Source: Chloroflexota bacterium (lineage in GTDB: Bacteria; Chloroflexota; Anaerolineae; Aggregatilineales; Phototrophicaceae). From it: 41,911 bases of DNA. Positions 9,043 through 16,937 of this stretch are shown in pieces. Under the pieces are notes generated by a model that saw only the letters and a program-made list of their open reading frames with translations, had not been told where the DNA came from and ran no database searches. The DNA lies in NCBI GenBank assembly GCA_014338005.1, contig QUBZ01000030.1:1-41911 (forward strand). Direction: 5' to 3'. A program made the position numbers and the translations under genes. Position 1 is the first letter of the stretch. Each line of letters opens with the position of its first letter.

Positions 9043-10339
9043 AGCGGCGTTTTACGACCATCTCAACGCCCGGCCGCGGCTCAAGCGTAGCGCCCATGTG
9101 CGCGTGAACCCGCTGTTGAGTCAGCATCAGGCTGTACTGCTGAAGGATGCGTGCCAGCACAATTTTACTTTCCACCTGACCAAACATCGCGCCGATGCAG
9201 TTGCGCGGCCCACCGCCGAACGGCAGGTACGTATAGGGAGCGCGGCGGCGGTTGTTTTCCGGCGCGAAGCGTTCCGGGTTAAAACGCGCCGGTTCATCCC
9301 AGTGCGCCTTCATACGGTGCGTCAGGTAAATCGAATACATCACTCGCGTGCCTGCCGGGATGATGTGTCCCTGAAAATCCAGGTCTTGCGCGGCAATCCG
9401 CGACCCAAGATGAATCGGCGGGTACATTCGCAGCGCCTCATGAATGACCTGATCGAGATAATGCAGCCCGGCGATCTGCTCCATACTCGGCGGCGCGTTC
9501 TGCGGCAGGGCGCAGGCTTCTTCAACTGCCTTTTGCATTGTTTCGGGATGGCTGCCCAGTAAATACAGCGCCCAGCTTAAAAGCGCCGTACTGGTATCGT
9601 GGCCGGCGATCAACATCGTCAGCAGTTGGTCACGGATGAGATCATCGTCCATACCCGGCGTCGCCACCAGCAGTCCCAACAGATCATCGGCCTCACCAGC
9701 CGCAGCCCGCCGCGCCCGAATAATCTGAAAAAGGTAATCGTCAAGCTGGCGCAGCGCGCGGCTGTAACCCGGCCTGGGGACGCCCGGCCAGATCACCCAC
9801 CATCCCGGCGAAATATACTGGATGGATTTTAAAATCGGCTGCCACAACCGATTGAGTTCTGGTGCAAAATCCACCTTAAACAGTGTCTCCATCAGGATCA
9901 AAAGCGCGATTCGCCGCATTTCCACCAGCATGTCGCGGCGCTCCCCGTCTGCCCAGGTCTGCGTCACCCGGTCGGTCGCGCACCACATGGTTTCCACATA
10001 ACCGCTCAACATCGTTTTATGCAGCGACGGATTCATCGTTCGCCGCAGCATATCGTGGCGCTCGCCGTCCTCCACCAGCACGCCATGGCGTAGCAGCGCC
10101 GTCACCGGATCGCCCTCCGAACGCCAGCGCAGATCATCCCGCGACGACACCAGCACGAAGCGCGCCGCCTCCGGCCCGGCCAACATGACCGGCTTAAAAC
10201 CCGGCAGTATGATCTGGAAAATATCACCCAGCTGCTCGTGAAACACTTCCAGCGCGCCCAACACGGAACGCTCTCGAAGCAACGACTTCAGGGCCAGCAG
10301 CGAAACTTCCTGGTTAGTTGTCGGAACAGATAGAGACAT
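9041..10339 (-). CDS. Cytochrome P450, likely carotenoid-modifying
   Basis: 432 residues from the ATG at 10339; a TTG at 10369 would add ten residues. Hallmarks: I-helix AGHDTS (245-250) with the oxygen-activating Asp-Thr, K-helix EALR (301-304), an RFNPERF segment (352-358) and heme loop PFGGGPRNCIG with ligand Cys381. There is no N-terminal membrane anchor, so a soluble bacterial P450 is expected. No redox partner is encoded nearby. It sits between crtB and crtYcd, and the overall pattern recalls CYP175-type beta-carotene hydroxylases. Hydroxylation of the cyclised carotenoid ring is therefore the leading hypothesis, based on context rather than a diagnostic residue. Confidence 0.88.
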   Translation of the reverse strand: MSLSVPTTNQEVSLLALKSLLRERSVLGALEVFHEQLGDIFQIILPGFKPVMLAGPEAARFVLVSSRDDLRWRSEGDPVTALLRHGVLVEDGERHDMLRRTMNPSLHKTMLSGYVETMWCATDRVTQTWADGERRDMLVEMRRIALLILMETLFKVDFAPELNRLWQPILKSIQYISPGWWVIWPGVPRPGYSRALRQLDDYLFQIIRARRAAAGEADDLLGLLVATPGMDDDLIRDQLLTMLIAGHDTSTALLSWALYLLGSHPETMQKAVEEACALPQNAPPSMEQIAGLHYLDQVIHEALRMYPPIHLGSRIAAQDLDFQGHIIPAGTRVMYSIYLTHRMKAHWDEPARFNPERFAPENNRRRAPYTYLPFGGGPRNCIGAMFGQVESKIVLARILQQYSLMLTQQRVHAHMGATLEPRPGVEMVVKRR

Positions 10340-10390
10340 GCTTTGAAACCTGCTTGAGAGAATATACAATACGCTTGATCGTCAATAGAA

Positions 10391-11314
10391 ATGGTACGCC
10401 AGATGACTCGAATCGTATTTACCGTTTTCATCATCCTGTTATTCATTTCACCAGCGGGGGCGCAGCCGCCTGCCCCCACGCCGCTTTCGGCAGACCCCGA
10501 AATCCAGTCCATGGTCGAACGGCTGACCGCCGCACCGGTTCTTTACAACATGGATACCCCGGCCAATCACGACATCTTCCGGCTTGGGCAGCAGCTTGGC
10601 AACCGCGCCAACGTCTTTACCAAAGTTGGCGACAGCAACACCACCAATGGCGACTTTTTGCAGCCTATCGGGATGAGCGGGAACTTCTGCGATCTGGGGT
10701 TTTATCCCGAACTTCAGGAAACGATTGATTTCTTTTCTGTTTCTCCGCTGGCGGGCGAAGCCAATTCGTTCGTGCATTTCAGCATCGCGGCCAAAGAGGG
10801 CCTCAGCAGCGCCGCATCGCTCGACCCCTTCTGGGCCGGCGAAACCTGCCAGCCCAACGAATCGCCCCTGGCCTGCGAGTATCGCATCGCCCGACCGAGT
10901 GTTGCCATCATGATGCTCGGCCTGATGGATGTGCGCTACAAAGCCGCCGACTCGTTCCGCAAAAACATCGAAAAAGTCATCCAGCTTTCGATGGAGCGCG
11001 GCGTTATCCCCGTTCTGACCACTATTGTCGTGCTGCCAGACCAGGAGCGGCTGAGTTTCGACGACTCTATCCGCATCAACATTCACATGCTGGATATGGC
11101 CGAACAGTATGGCATCCCCCTCATCAATCTGTGGGCGGCTGTCCAAACCTTGCCGGACTTCGGCATCGGCCCGGACAGAACGCACCTCAAGCACAAAATC
11201 GGTGCGTTCTGCTCGTTCAACGGCGCGGAGTTATTGTACGGCGGCACACTGCGAAACCTGCTCACCCTGCAAGCCCTCGACGAACTGCGCCGGAATGTTC
11301 TCAACTCCGGCTAA
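10391..11314 (+). CDS. Secreted SGNH/GDSL-like hydrolase-family protein
   Basis: 307 residues. A signal peptide (MTRIVFTVFIILLFISPAGA after the alternative ATG at 10403) is followed by mature QPPAPTPL. The SGNH block I Ser is in KVGDSNTTNG (Ser82) and the block V Asp-x-x-His is GPDRTHLK (Asp262, His265). The block III Asn is not conserved: the equivalent stretch reads MLGLMDVRY. Activity could thus be altered. SGNH proteins are esterases, lipases or acyltransferases acting on lipids or glycans; the substrate here is unknown. It is divergent from the P450, with starts about 50 bp apart, and convergent with crtYcd, so it need not belong to the carotenoid pathway. No good ribosome-binding site precedes either ATG. 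Confidence 0.65.
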   Translation: MVRQMTRIVFTVFIILLFISPAGAQPPAPTPLSADPEIQSMVERLTAAPVLYNMDTPANHDIFRLGQQLGNRANVFTKVGDSNTTNGDFLQPIGMSGNFCDLGFYPELQETIDFFSVSPLAGEANSFVHFSIAAKEGLSSAASLDPFWAGETCQPNESPLACEYRIARPSVAIMMLGLMDVRYKAADSFRKNIEKVIQLSMERGVIPVLTTIVVLPDQERLSFDDSIRINIHMLDMAEQYGIPLINLWAAVQTLPDFGIGPDRTHLKHKIGAFCSFNGAELLYGGTLRNLLTLQALDELRRNVLNSG

Positions 11315-11333
11315 ATAGATCAGGATGTTTCAT

Positions 11334-12170
11334 TCAGTTCTCAACCAGCTTCTCCGGGTGTGCCACATCAACCCGGCTGGTGCGCCGGTTCAGAAGGCGC
11401 GCCACCCACCGCCGAATACGTACCTGGCTCTCGGCAGCCGCGAACAGCGTCACCCCCAGGGTAATCAGCGTATTGGTCATAAAGAAGAATAAAAATTCTT
11501 CCAGCGGCAGGCGTCCCAACAAAAAGATGTTGAGCGACTGTTCCGGGTTGATCGTCCACGTGCCGGTAGTGATCGCAAGCTTATCCGCCGCCGACAGGTA
11601 CAGCGTCATCGGCACGATGCTCAAAAACACAAGGCGGCGGTAACGCCATAGAATATCCGCGCCAAACGCCAGTTGCAGCATCACCGGCGGCAGCGCCCAC
11701 ACCAGCAGAAGCCCCAGGTATGTACCCGGCTGCCACCCGGCTGCCAGCATCGCCGCCGCGCCGAGCCATATCACACCGGCCGCAATCGTCGCCGTCCGGC
11801 GTATCCGCACACCCCGCTCGATCATCTGGCCGCTGACCGACAGATGCCGCGCCAGGAACATAAGCCACAAACCGGTCAGGATGGGCTGTAGCACAAAAAA
11901 CGTATATTCCTCAATCGGCACGTAGCCGATCAAAACCCCCGTTACCAGCTTAGGGTCATACCACCATACGCGCGTGGCAACCAGGTAATTATCCCAGGGT
12001 GTCGTATAAACGACGGCGATGACCGCGTGCGCCAGGATAATCACCCAGGTCGGCCAGGAGCGCAGCGCCTCCGGCAGCCGCCGGCCCTGTCTGGCATCTA
12101 CCACTGCCGCCGCCAGCAGCAGCGCAATCGGCGCGACCAGAAAAACGCTCAGAAAACCGAAATATGTCAT
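11334..12170 (-). CDS. crtYcd: Lycopene cyclase, fused heterodimer type (CrtYcd-like)
   Basis: 278 residues and strongly hydrophobic, with about seven membrane helices. Two homologous halves each carry the cyclase signature: PIEEYTFFVLQP (85-96) in the first and PLEEFLFFFMTN (222-233) in the second. TPWDNYLV (57-64) is also typical. In actinobacteria the halves are often separate CrtYc and CrtYd; fused forms occur in archaea, fungi and some bacteria. The reaction is beta-ring (or, in relatives, epsilon- or C50-ring) closure on lycopene. With CrtB and CrtI it would give gamma- or beta-carotene. GAGG lies 5 nt before the ATG. It is transcribed alone, towards the SGNH gene. Confidence 0.88.
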   Translation of the reverse strand: MTYFGFLSVFLVAPIALLLAAAVVDARQGRRLPEALRSWPTWVIILAHAVIAVVYTTPWDNYLVATRVWWYDPKLVTGVLIGYVPIEEYTFFVLQPILTGLWLMFLARHLSVSGQMIERGVRIRRTATIAAGVIWLGAAAMLAAGWQPGTYLGLLLVWALPPVMLQLAFGADILWRYRRLVFLSIVPMTLYLSAADKLAITTGTWTINPEQSLNIFLLGRLPLEEFLFFFMTNTLITLGVTLFAAAESQVRIRRWVARLLNRRTSRVDVAHPEKLVEN

Positions 12171-12209
12171 CGAACCTCATCATACCCAAATAAGCTGTTT
12201 CATCAGCCT

Positions 12210-12238
12210 ATTATAGAAACAGATAGTTAAGCGATGAA
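12210..12238 (-). promoter_or_regulatory. Probable promoter of crtYcd
   Basis: On the minus strand a perfect TATAAT (12215-12210) lies 17 bp downstream of TTCATC (12238-12233), about 40 bp before the crtYcd ATG. The -35 is weak (3 of 6). Confidence 0.45.
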
Positions 12239-12342
12239 AGAGTGGTAAATGAGGAAAACCTTAGATTATTTCAAGAGTTGGTCAAAATATGAACAATAAG
12301 CTCGCAGCGCGCCTGGCTGCGGGCTTTACCCTGTTGTGCGGC

Positions 12343-13863
12343 TTACTGGCCTAACCGGCTAAGCGAATCCCAGGGTTTCTGCATCACGTCCAGCAGTTGT
12401 TGGTACGCCTCGTAACGCGCCAGGTAGTGCGGTGTATTCTCGGCTATAGGCTCCTGCCGCCGGATAATACGTACCGCTTTCGCTGCCGCTTCAGCATGGT
12501 CGCGGTAAACTCCGACGCCGATACCCGCGCTCATCGCCGCGCCTTTGGCGCTGACTTCCACCCCATCCGGCACTTCCATGACCATATTCAGCGCATCGGC
12601 GAATATTTGCGTCCAGACCACACTGCGCGAGCCGCCGCCCGTCAACCGCGCGGTCTGGAGCGGGCCAAGTATACGCAGTTTGTTGATGTGGCTCATATGC
12701 CCATAAACCACACCTTCGTACAAAGCCCGCAGCAGGTGAGCTTTGGTATGCCACCCGGCGATGCCATAAAAACCCGCCCGCGCCGTCGCCTGTACGTTCG
12801 AGCCGAACAAAAACGGATGGAAGATGATGTCGGTGCTGCCCGGCGACAGGCTGTCAACCATCTCGCTGCAAATTTCATAGACCGACACGCCGCGCTCCCG
12901 CGCTTCCTGCTTTTCTTCGCCGCATAATGTGTTTACAAACCATTCCAGGTTCGCCATCGAGGTCGCGCTGCCTTCCAGCACCATCCAGCGCCCCGGCATC
13001 ATGGCGACATGCACCATTGCCAGCGCCCGATTTTCTACCGGCTTTTCGATCAGCACTTCATTAATGCTCCACGTCCCGGCGATGATACACAGTGTCCCCG
13101 GCGCGATCACGCCCGAACCAAGCGCCCCCGCGTCTACGTCATACAGCCCACCGACCACCGGCGTCCCTTCCGCCAGGCCGGTCTTTTCTGCCGCCGCCCG
13201 CGTCACTTTTCCGATCACCTCGAACGACTCGGCCAGCTTCGGCAGCGCATCGTAAACTTCCGGGATGTCATACCACTCCAGCAGCTCGCGTGAATAACGC
13301 CGGTTGGAGTTATCCAGCAGGCACGTCCCGCTGATGTCCGTATAATCGGTCGTGATTTCGCCGGTTAAAAGGTATTTGACATAATCTTTACATAATAAAA
13401 TATGGCCGATGCGCGCATAAGACTCCGGCTCGTTATATTTTAACCAGGGCAGCAGCGCGTTCGGCTGCCCCGGCCAGAACTCCTGCAAAATGTACGGGAA
13501 AGCCCGGTCGAGAATGCCGCGTCTGACTCGCTCGTCCAGGATGTCCGCCGCGCGGATGTCCAGCGACTGAATGCCGTTCCGCACCGGCTGGCCGCTTTTA
13601 TCCAGCAGATACAGGCCGTTCCCATGCCCGGTATTGCCGATTCCTGCAATTTCATGCGGTTTAATGCCCGCTTTTTCGATCACCGTGCGGATAGCCTCGG
13701 CGGTGCTTGTCCACAGCGATTCCATACTGCGTTCCGTCCAGCCGGGACGCGGATAAAATGTATCCGCCCCGGCGCTGGCGACCGCGATTTCATTACCCTC
13801 CAGGTCGAACAGCGCCGCTTTGGATACCGTGTTGCCGTTATCTATGCCTAACAGGTAGTCCAT
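12343..13863 (-). CDS. lyxK: FGGY carbohydrate kinase, LyxK-like (L-xylulokinase / 3-keto-L-gulonate kinase group)
   Basis: 506 residues. The N-terminal ATPase fold starts with LGIDNGNTVSKAALFD and the family feature PGWTERSMESLW. Further stretches match the E. coli LyxK pattern as I recall it: GNGLYLLDKSGQPVRN, NLEWF, PFLFGSN, GFYGI...THLL-type AGWHTKAHLLRALYEG and LTGGGSRS. The expected product is L-xylulose 5-phosphate (or 3-keto-L-gulonate 6-phosphate). UlaE and AraD homologues in the same operon would take L-xylulose 5-phosphate to D-xylulose 5-phosphate, while no UlaD decarboxylase is present, which favours an L-xylulose substrate. GGAGGGGG precedes the ATG. A terminator-like hairpin separates it from the upstream isomerase gene. 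Confidence 0.82.
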   Translation of the reverse strand: MDYLLGIDNGNTVSKAALFDLEGNEIAVASAGADTFYPRPGWTERSMESLWTSTAEAIRTVIEKAGIKPHEIAGIGNTGHGNGLYLLDKSGQPVRNGIQSLDIRAADILDERVRRGILDRAFPYILQEFWPGQPNALLPWLKYNEPESYARIGHILLCKDYVKYLLTGEITTDYTDISGTCLLDNSNRRYSRELLEWYDIPEVYDALPKLAESFEVIGKVTRAAAEKTGLAEGTPVVGGLYDVDAGALGSGVIAPGTLCIIAGTWSINEVLIEKPVENRALAMVHVAMMPGRWMVLEGSATSMANLEWFVNTLCGEEKQEARERGVSVYEICSEMVDSLSPGSTDIIFHPFLFGSNVQATARAGFYGIAGWHTKAHLLRALYEGVVYGHMSHINKLRILGPLQTARLTGGGSRSVVWTQIFADALNMVMEVPDGVEVSAKGAAMSAGIGVGVYRDHAEAAAKAVRIIRRQEPIAENTPHYLARYEAYQQLLDVMQKPWDSLSRLGQ

Positions 13864-13887
13864 TTTCCCCCTCCAGGCTTGAAGGAT

Positions 13888-13928
13888 AAAAACGGGGCGG
13901 CTTCCCTGTTGGTAGGAAGAACCGCCCC
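13888..13928 (-). terminator. Intra-operon terminator-like hairpin before lyxK
   Basis: On the minus strand GGGGCGG (reverse complement of 13922-13928) and CCGCCCC (of 13894-13900) enclose an inner 5-bp stem (13901-13905 with 13915-13919) with a two-base bulge. TTTTT follows at 13892-13888. It lies between the isomerase stop and the lyxK start and would reduce, rather than abolish, kinase expression. Confidence 0.65.
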
Positions 13929-13947
13929 CATGCAGATCACCCCCGAA

Positions 13948-15180
13948 CTAACCCTGCTTGTTAAGGCGCGGCATATCCAGGTTGCCGGGGTTGAAGTGTT
14001 TCAAAATCACCAGCGGCTCGGTGCTGCTCAGGTTGGTGATCTCCACCCCCTCGGCAGCCGCTTTCATCGTGACGAAAAACTCATCTTCCGTCATCTGGCC
14101 GTAACGAATCATGGACGGCGCGGAAATGGGGAACTTGCCGAAGCGCCCATATCCCTGCACGCAGATCAAACCATAAGCGCCGTGATCTTTAATTTTCACC
14201 GTGCGGCCAGGGTTCACGGTCAGTTCTTTGGCGCTAAAATAATCGCTTCCGTATACCACCCAGTTTTCAAAGTATCCCTGCTCCCGCATGGCATCCGGGT
14301 CGCCGGCAGGCCGGGGCGCTAAAAAGTGATTATCCTTGAAGTTCGGGTCAACATTGGCTTCCCAATCCAGCATACTAATAAGGTAATCGTAATCGTGGTG
14401 ATATTCCGGCGGCACATCCTTCACCACCAGCGACCAATCCACAACCTGATAGTCCGCGATCAACGACTGCCACATCGAAAAAACGTCGCTGGCGCGCTGC
14501 GGCTCGTAAGTGCAAAATGTACCCGGCGCGTGCAGGATACCCGGCGGCACATCCCAGCCGGTGCCAACCTGCAAACGATACGCTTTAGAAAGCGCGAGAA
14601 TTTGATTATCGCCTTCGCTCCAGCGTCTCAGACAGTCCTTGACCTGCTCCGGGGTTGTGCCTGGCTCAAGGCCGAAAAACGTGTACGGGAAGGCATCGTT
14701 AGCGAAGTTATACTGCGGCGGGAAGTAATATGCCTCCGGCTTGCCCACGCGCCCGACTTTCGCGGCCACTTCGTCGCTCTGGTGCAGATGGTGCGGCAGC
14801 GGGTACATATTGTCAAAAAATTTGCTGTACATCACCCAGCCGCCGTATTTATCAACAGCCTCCTGCCCCAGGAACACGGCAGGCATCTCCGCCAGGGAAT
14901 CGGCCAGCGTCACCTTTTGTTGGGAATCTACATAAATATAACTCAAGCCCTCATCATACGGCGTGCCGGGACCGTTATCCGCTTTCGTGGTGGAGGCAAA
15001 CCAGCGTTCATCAATGCCCCCCCGGTGAGCGCCCAACGCATACAAATCGTTCGGATGCAGACGCAGCCGCCGTCCCGGCACGCAAAACGAGCGCGGTACC
15101 CATGTCGGCGTCAGCCGAACGACCCCTTCGCCCTGTTCAAGCGCCTGCGTTGTCAAATTTTTAACCTGTTGTTCGTTCAT
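13948..15180 (-). CDS. Cupin-fold sugar isomerase-like protein (mannose-6-phosphate isomerase / lyxose isomerase-like)
   Basis: 410 residues from the ATG at 15180, with GAGAGG 10 nt upstream; a TTG at 15198 would add six residues. The metal-binding cupin motif is visible in PLPHHLHQSDEVA, and a later cupin-like half contains GYGRFGKFPIS. The segment VGTGWDVPPGILHAPGT recalls class I phosphomannose isomerases. It is not a standard ManA. Its place between araD and the L-xylulokinase gene suggests aldose-ketose isomerisation that supplies the kinase, for example L-lyxose or L-xylose to L-xylulose. This is inference; no substrate-specific residues are recognised. Confidence 0.62.
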   Translation of the reverse strand: MNEQQVKNLTTQALEQGEGVVRLTPTWVPRSFCVPGRRLRLHPNDLYALGAHRGGIDERWFASTTKADNGPGTPYDEGLSYIYVDSQQKVTLADSLAEMPAVFLGQEAVDKYGGWVMYSKFFDNMYPLPHHLHQSDEVAAKVGRVGKPEAYYFPPQYNFANDAFPYTFFGLEPGTTPEQVKDCLRRWSEGDNQILALSKAYRLQVGTGWDVPPGILHAPGTFCTYEPQRASDVFSMWQSLIADYQVVDWSLVVKDVPPEYHHDYDYLISMLDWEANVDPNFKDNHFLAPRPAGDPDAMREQGYFENWVVYGSDYFSAKELTVNPGRTVKIKDHGAYGLICVQGYGRFGKFPISAPSMIRYGQMTEDEFFVTMKAAAEGVEITNLSSTEPLVILKHFNPGNLDMPRLNKQG

Positions 15181-15225
15181 GATGAAAAAGCCTCTCAAGA
15201 GTCCATCTCAAAATCAAGAAAGCCA

Positions 15226-15248
15226 GGGGCGAACCGGCGGTTCGCCCC
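15226..15248 (-). other. Intercistronic stem-loop between araD and the isomerase gene
   Basis: GGGGCGAACC (15226-15235) and GGTTCGCCCC (15239-15248) form a perfect 10-bp stem with a 3-nt loop. On the minus strand only a broken T-rich sequence (CTTTCTTGATTTT) follows, so it may be an RNA-stability or weak termination element. Confidence 0.6.
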
Positions 15249-15255
15249 GACCTGT

Positions 15256-15906
15256 TTACTGCCCGTAGACGTGAGTATAACGATGATGCAGGCTGGCGAT
15301 GTCCTCGGCAGAAATCGGCAGCGGCTCGCCCAACTGCAGCGCCGCCCATACGATAGCTGCGTTATCTTCGGTCATCACCGCCGCTTTGACCGCTTCTTCG
15401 GCGTTTTTGCCGATGGTGAACACCCCATGATTTTGCAGCAGCGCCGCCAGGCTTTTCGACCCGGCCAGTGTTTCGATCACCACCTTGCCGATCTGCTCTC
15501 CGCCGATCAACGCGAAGCCGCCGCAGGGAATATCTCCCCCGAATTCGTCGGCCATCGCCGTCAGCACGCATGGTATCGAACGTCCCAGCGCCGCGAAGGC
15601 CGTCGCAAAACGCGAATGGGTATGCGCCACGCCGAACACGTCGGGACGATGGCGATAAATATAACAGTGCGATGCAGTGTCGGATGAGGGTTTGTGCGCG
15701 GCCTCAACCACTTTCCCATCCAGATCAACGATCACCATATTTTCCGGTGTCAGGTCGCGGAACTTCACCCCACTGGGTTTAATCACCACCAACCCTGTTT
15801 CCGGGTCGCGGGCGCTCACATTGCCGGAAGTCCACGCGACTAAATTGTTGGCGGGTAGTTCGTTATTTAACGCGCACACTTCAGCACGCAGTTCGGGCAG
15901 TAACAT
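15256..15906 (-). CDS. araD: L-ribulose-5-phosphate 4-epimerase (AraD/UlaF/SgbE family)
   Basis: 216 residues, a class II aldolase-fold protein of normal length. Signatures of the epimerase subgroup are SGNVSARDPETGLVVIKPSG, the substrate-phosphate site KPSSDTASH, zinc ligands in VAHTHSRFATAFAALG, and TAMADEFGGDIPCGG. QNHGVFTIGK follows. The enzyme interconverts L-ribulose 5-phosphate and D-xylulose 5-phosphate by retro-aldol and aldol chemistry with Zn2+. With UlaE and LyxK homologues in the operon it completes the route from L-xylulose into the pentose phosphate pathway. AGGAGC precedes the ATG. Confidence 0.92.
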   Translation of the reverse strand: MLLPELRAEVCALNNELPANNLVAWTSGNVSARDPETGLVVIKPSGVKFRDLTPENMVIVDLDGKVVEAAHKPSSDTASHCYIYRHRPDVFGVAHTHSRFATAFAALGRSIPCVLTAMADEFGGDIPCGGFALIGGEQIGKVVIETLAGSKSLAALLQNHGVFTIGKNAEEAVKAAVMTEDNAAIVWAALQLGEPLPISAEDIASLHHRYTHVYGQ

Positions 15907-15944
15907 GGTCGAATGCTCCTAGACTGAAAAAACGACAGGTGATA

Positions 15945-16931
15945 TTAAACCCCCTGGCGATTGCGGCGCAAGCGGTCCAGATAGACCGCCAGCACAATGA
16001 TCGCGCCGGTCGCCACATTCTGCCAGAAGGCGGAAATGCCCAGGATGTTCAGCCCGTTGCGGATCGTAGCGATAATCAACGCCCCGACCAGGCTGGCGAG
16101 AATGCTTCCCTCGCCGCCAAACAGGCTGGTCCCGCCGATTACCACCGCGCCAATCGCATCCAGCTCATAACCAACGCCGCTCGCCGGTTGAAAACTGTTT
16201 AAACGGGAAGATTCTATCAGGCTGGCGAGCGCCGTCAGCGCACCACACAACACATAAATACCGATCAGATTGCGCGAAATCCGCACGCCGGAAAGCCGCG
16301 CCGCTTCGCTGTTGCTGCCGATTGCATATGTAAACCGGCCAAAGGGTGTATAACGCAGGATAAACCAGCATCCTATATATACGATCAGCACAATGATGGT
16401 CGGCACCGGCACAATACCGCCAATTCGCTCCTGTCCCAGAATCTTAAATCCTTCGATCAGGCCGAAGATCGGCACGCCATTATTTAAAAGCAGGGCCAGA
16501 CCGCGCGCCACGCTCATCATACCCAGCGTTACGATGAAGGCGGGCAGGCCGAGCCGTGCCACACCGATCCCGTTGATGAGTCCCAGCAGCGCCCCCGCGC
16601 CCAACCCGAAGATGATTGCGCCGCCCAACCCCAGGCCGTCGCGCGTGGCAACACCCGCGACCATCGCGCTAAAGGCGAATATAGACCCAACCGACAGGTC
16701 AATGCCGCCGGAAATAATCACAAATGTTTCCCCGGCGGCGATCAGCGCCATCACCGCCGCCTGCAGCGTAATTTGCAGCACATTATTGACGGTGAAAAAA
16801 TATGGCGAGAGTAACCCCAGCACCAGCCACATCAGAATTAAGATCAAAAACAATGAAAAGGCCTGGTTCGAGAGCAGCCCTCTGATTCGGCCCTCCCGCC
16901 GCAGGATGGGCAGTTTGGCGCTTTGTTCCAT
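15945..16931 (-). CDS. Sugar ABC transporter permease, RbsC family (second pair, P2)
   Basis: 328 residues with about eight to ten hydrophobic helices and the RbsC signatures FVIISGGIDLSVGSIFAFSA, LPAFIVTLGMMSVARG, GSNSEAARLSGVRI and GAVVIGGTSLFGGEGSI. It would form the homodimeric channel partnered by the ATPase whose stop lies 6 bp upstream (16938). It is the last transport gene of the operon; araD follows after 38 bp. Sequence around the motifs differs clearly from the other permease of this operon (20491-21528), so the two are not recent duplicates. Confidence 0.92.
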   Translation of the reverse strand: MEQSAKLPILRREGRIRGLLSNQAFSLFLILILMWLVLGLLSPYFFTVNNVLQITLQAAVMALIAAGETFVIISGGIDLSVGSIFAFSAMVAGVATRDGLGLGGAIIFGLGAGALLGLINGIGVARLGLPAFIVTLGMMSVARGLALLLNNGVPIFGLIEGFKILGQERIGGIVPVPTIIVLIVYIGCWFILRYTPFGRFTYAIGSNSEAARLSGVRISRNLIGIYVLCGALTALASLIESSRLNSFQPASGVGYELDAIGAVVIGGTSLFGGEGSILASLVGALIIATIRNGLNILGISAFWQNVATGAIIVLAVYLDRLRRNRQGV

Positions 16932-16937
16932 TGTGGT

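Noticed and set aside
12300..12327. Hairpin downstream of lyxK as operon terminator
   Set aside because: The stem has a mismatch and only a broken T-tract on the minus strand, so it is too weak to call with confidence.
14326..15687. Plus-strand open frame of 453 codons across the isomerase and araD genes
   Set aside because: It spans two well-supported genes and their gap on the opposite strand, has low-complexity Arg/His-rich translation and no family resemblance.
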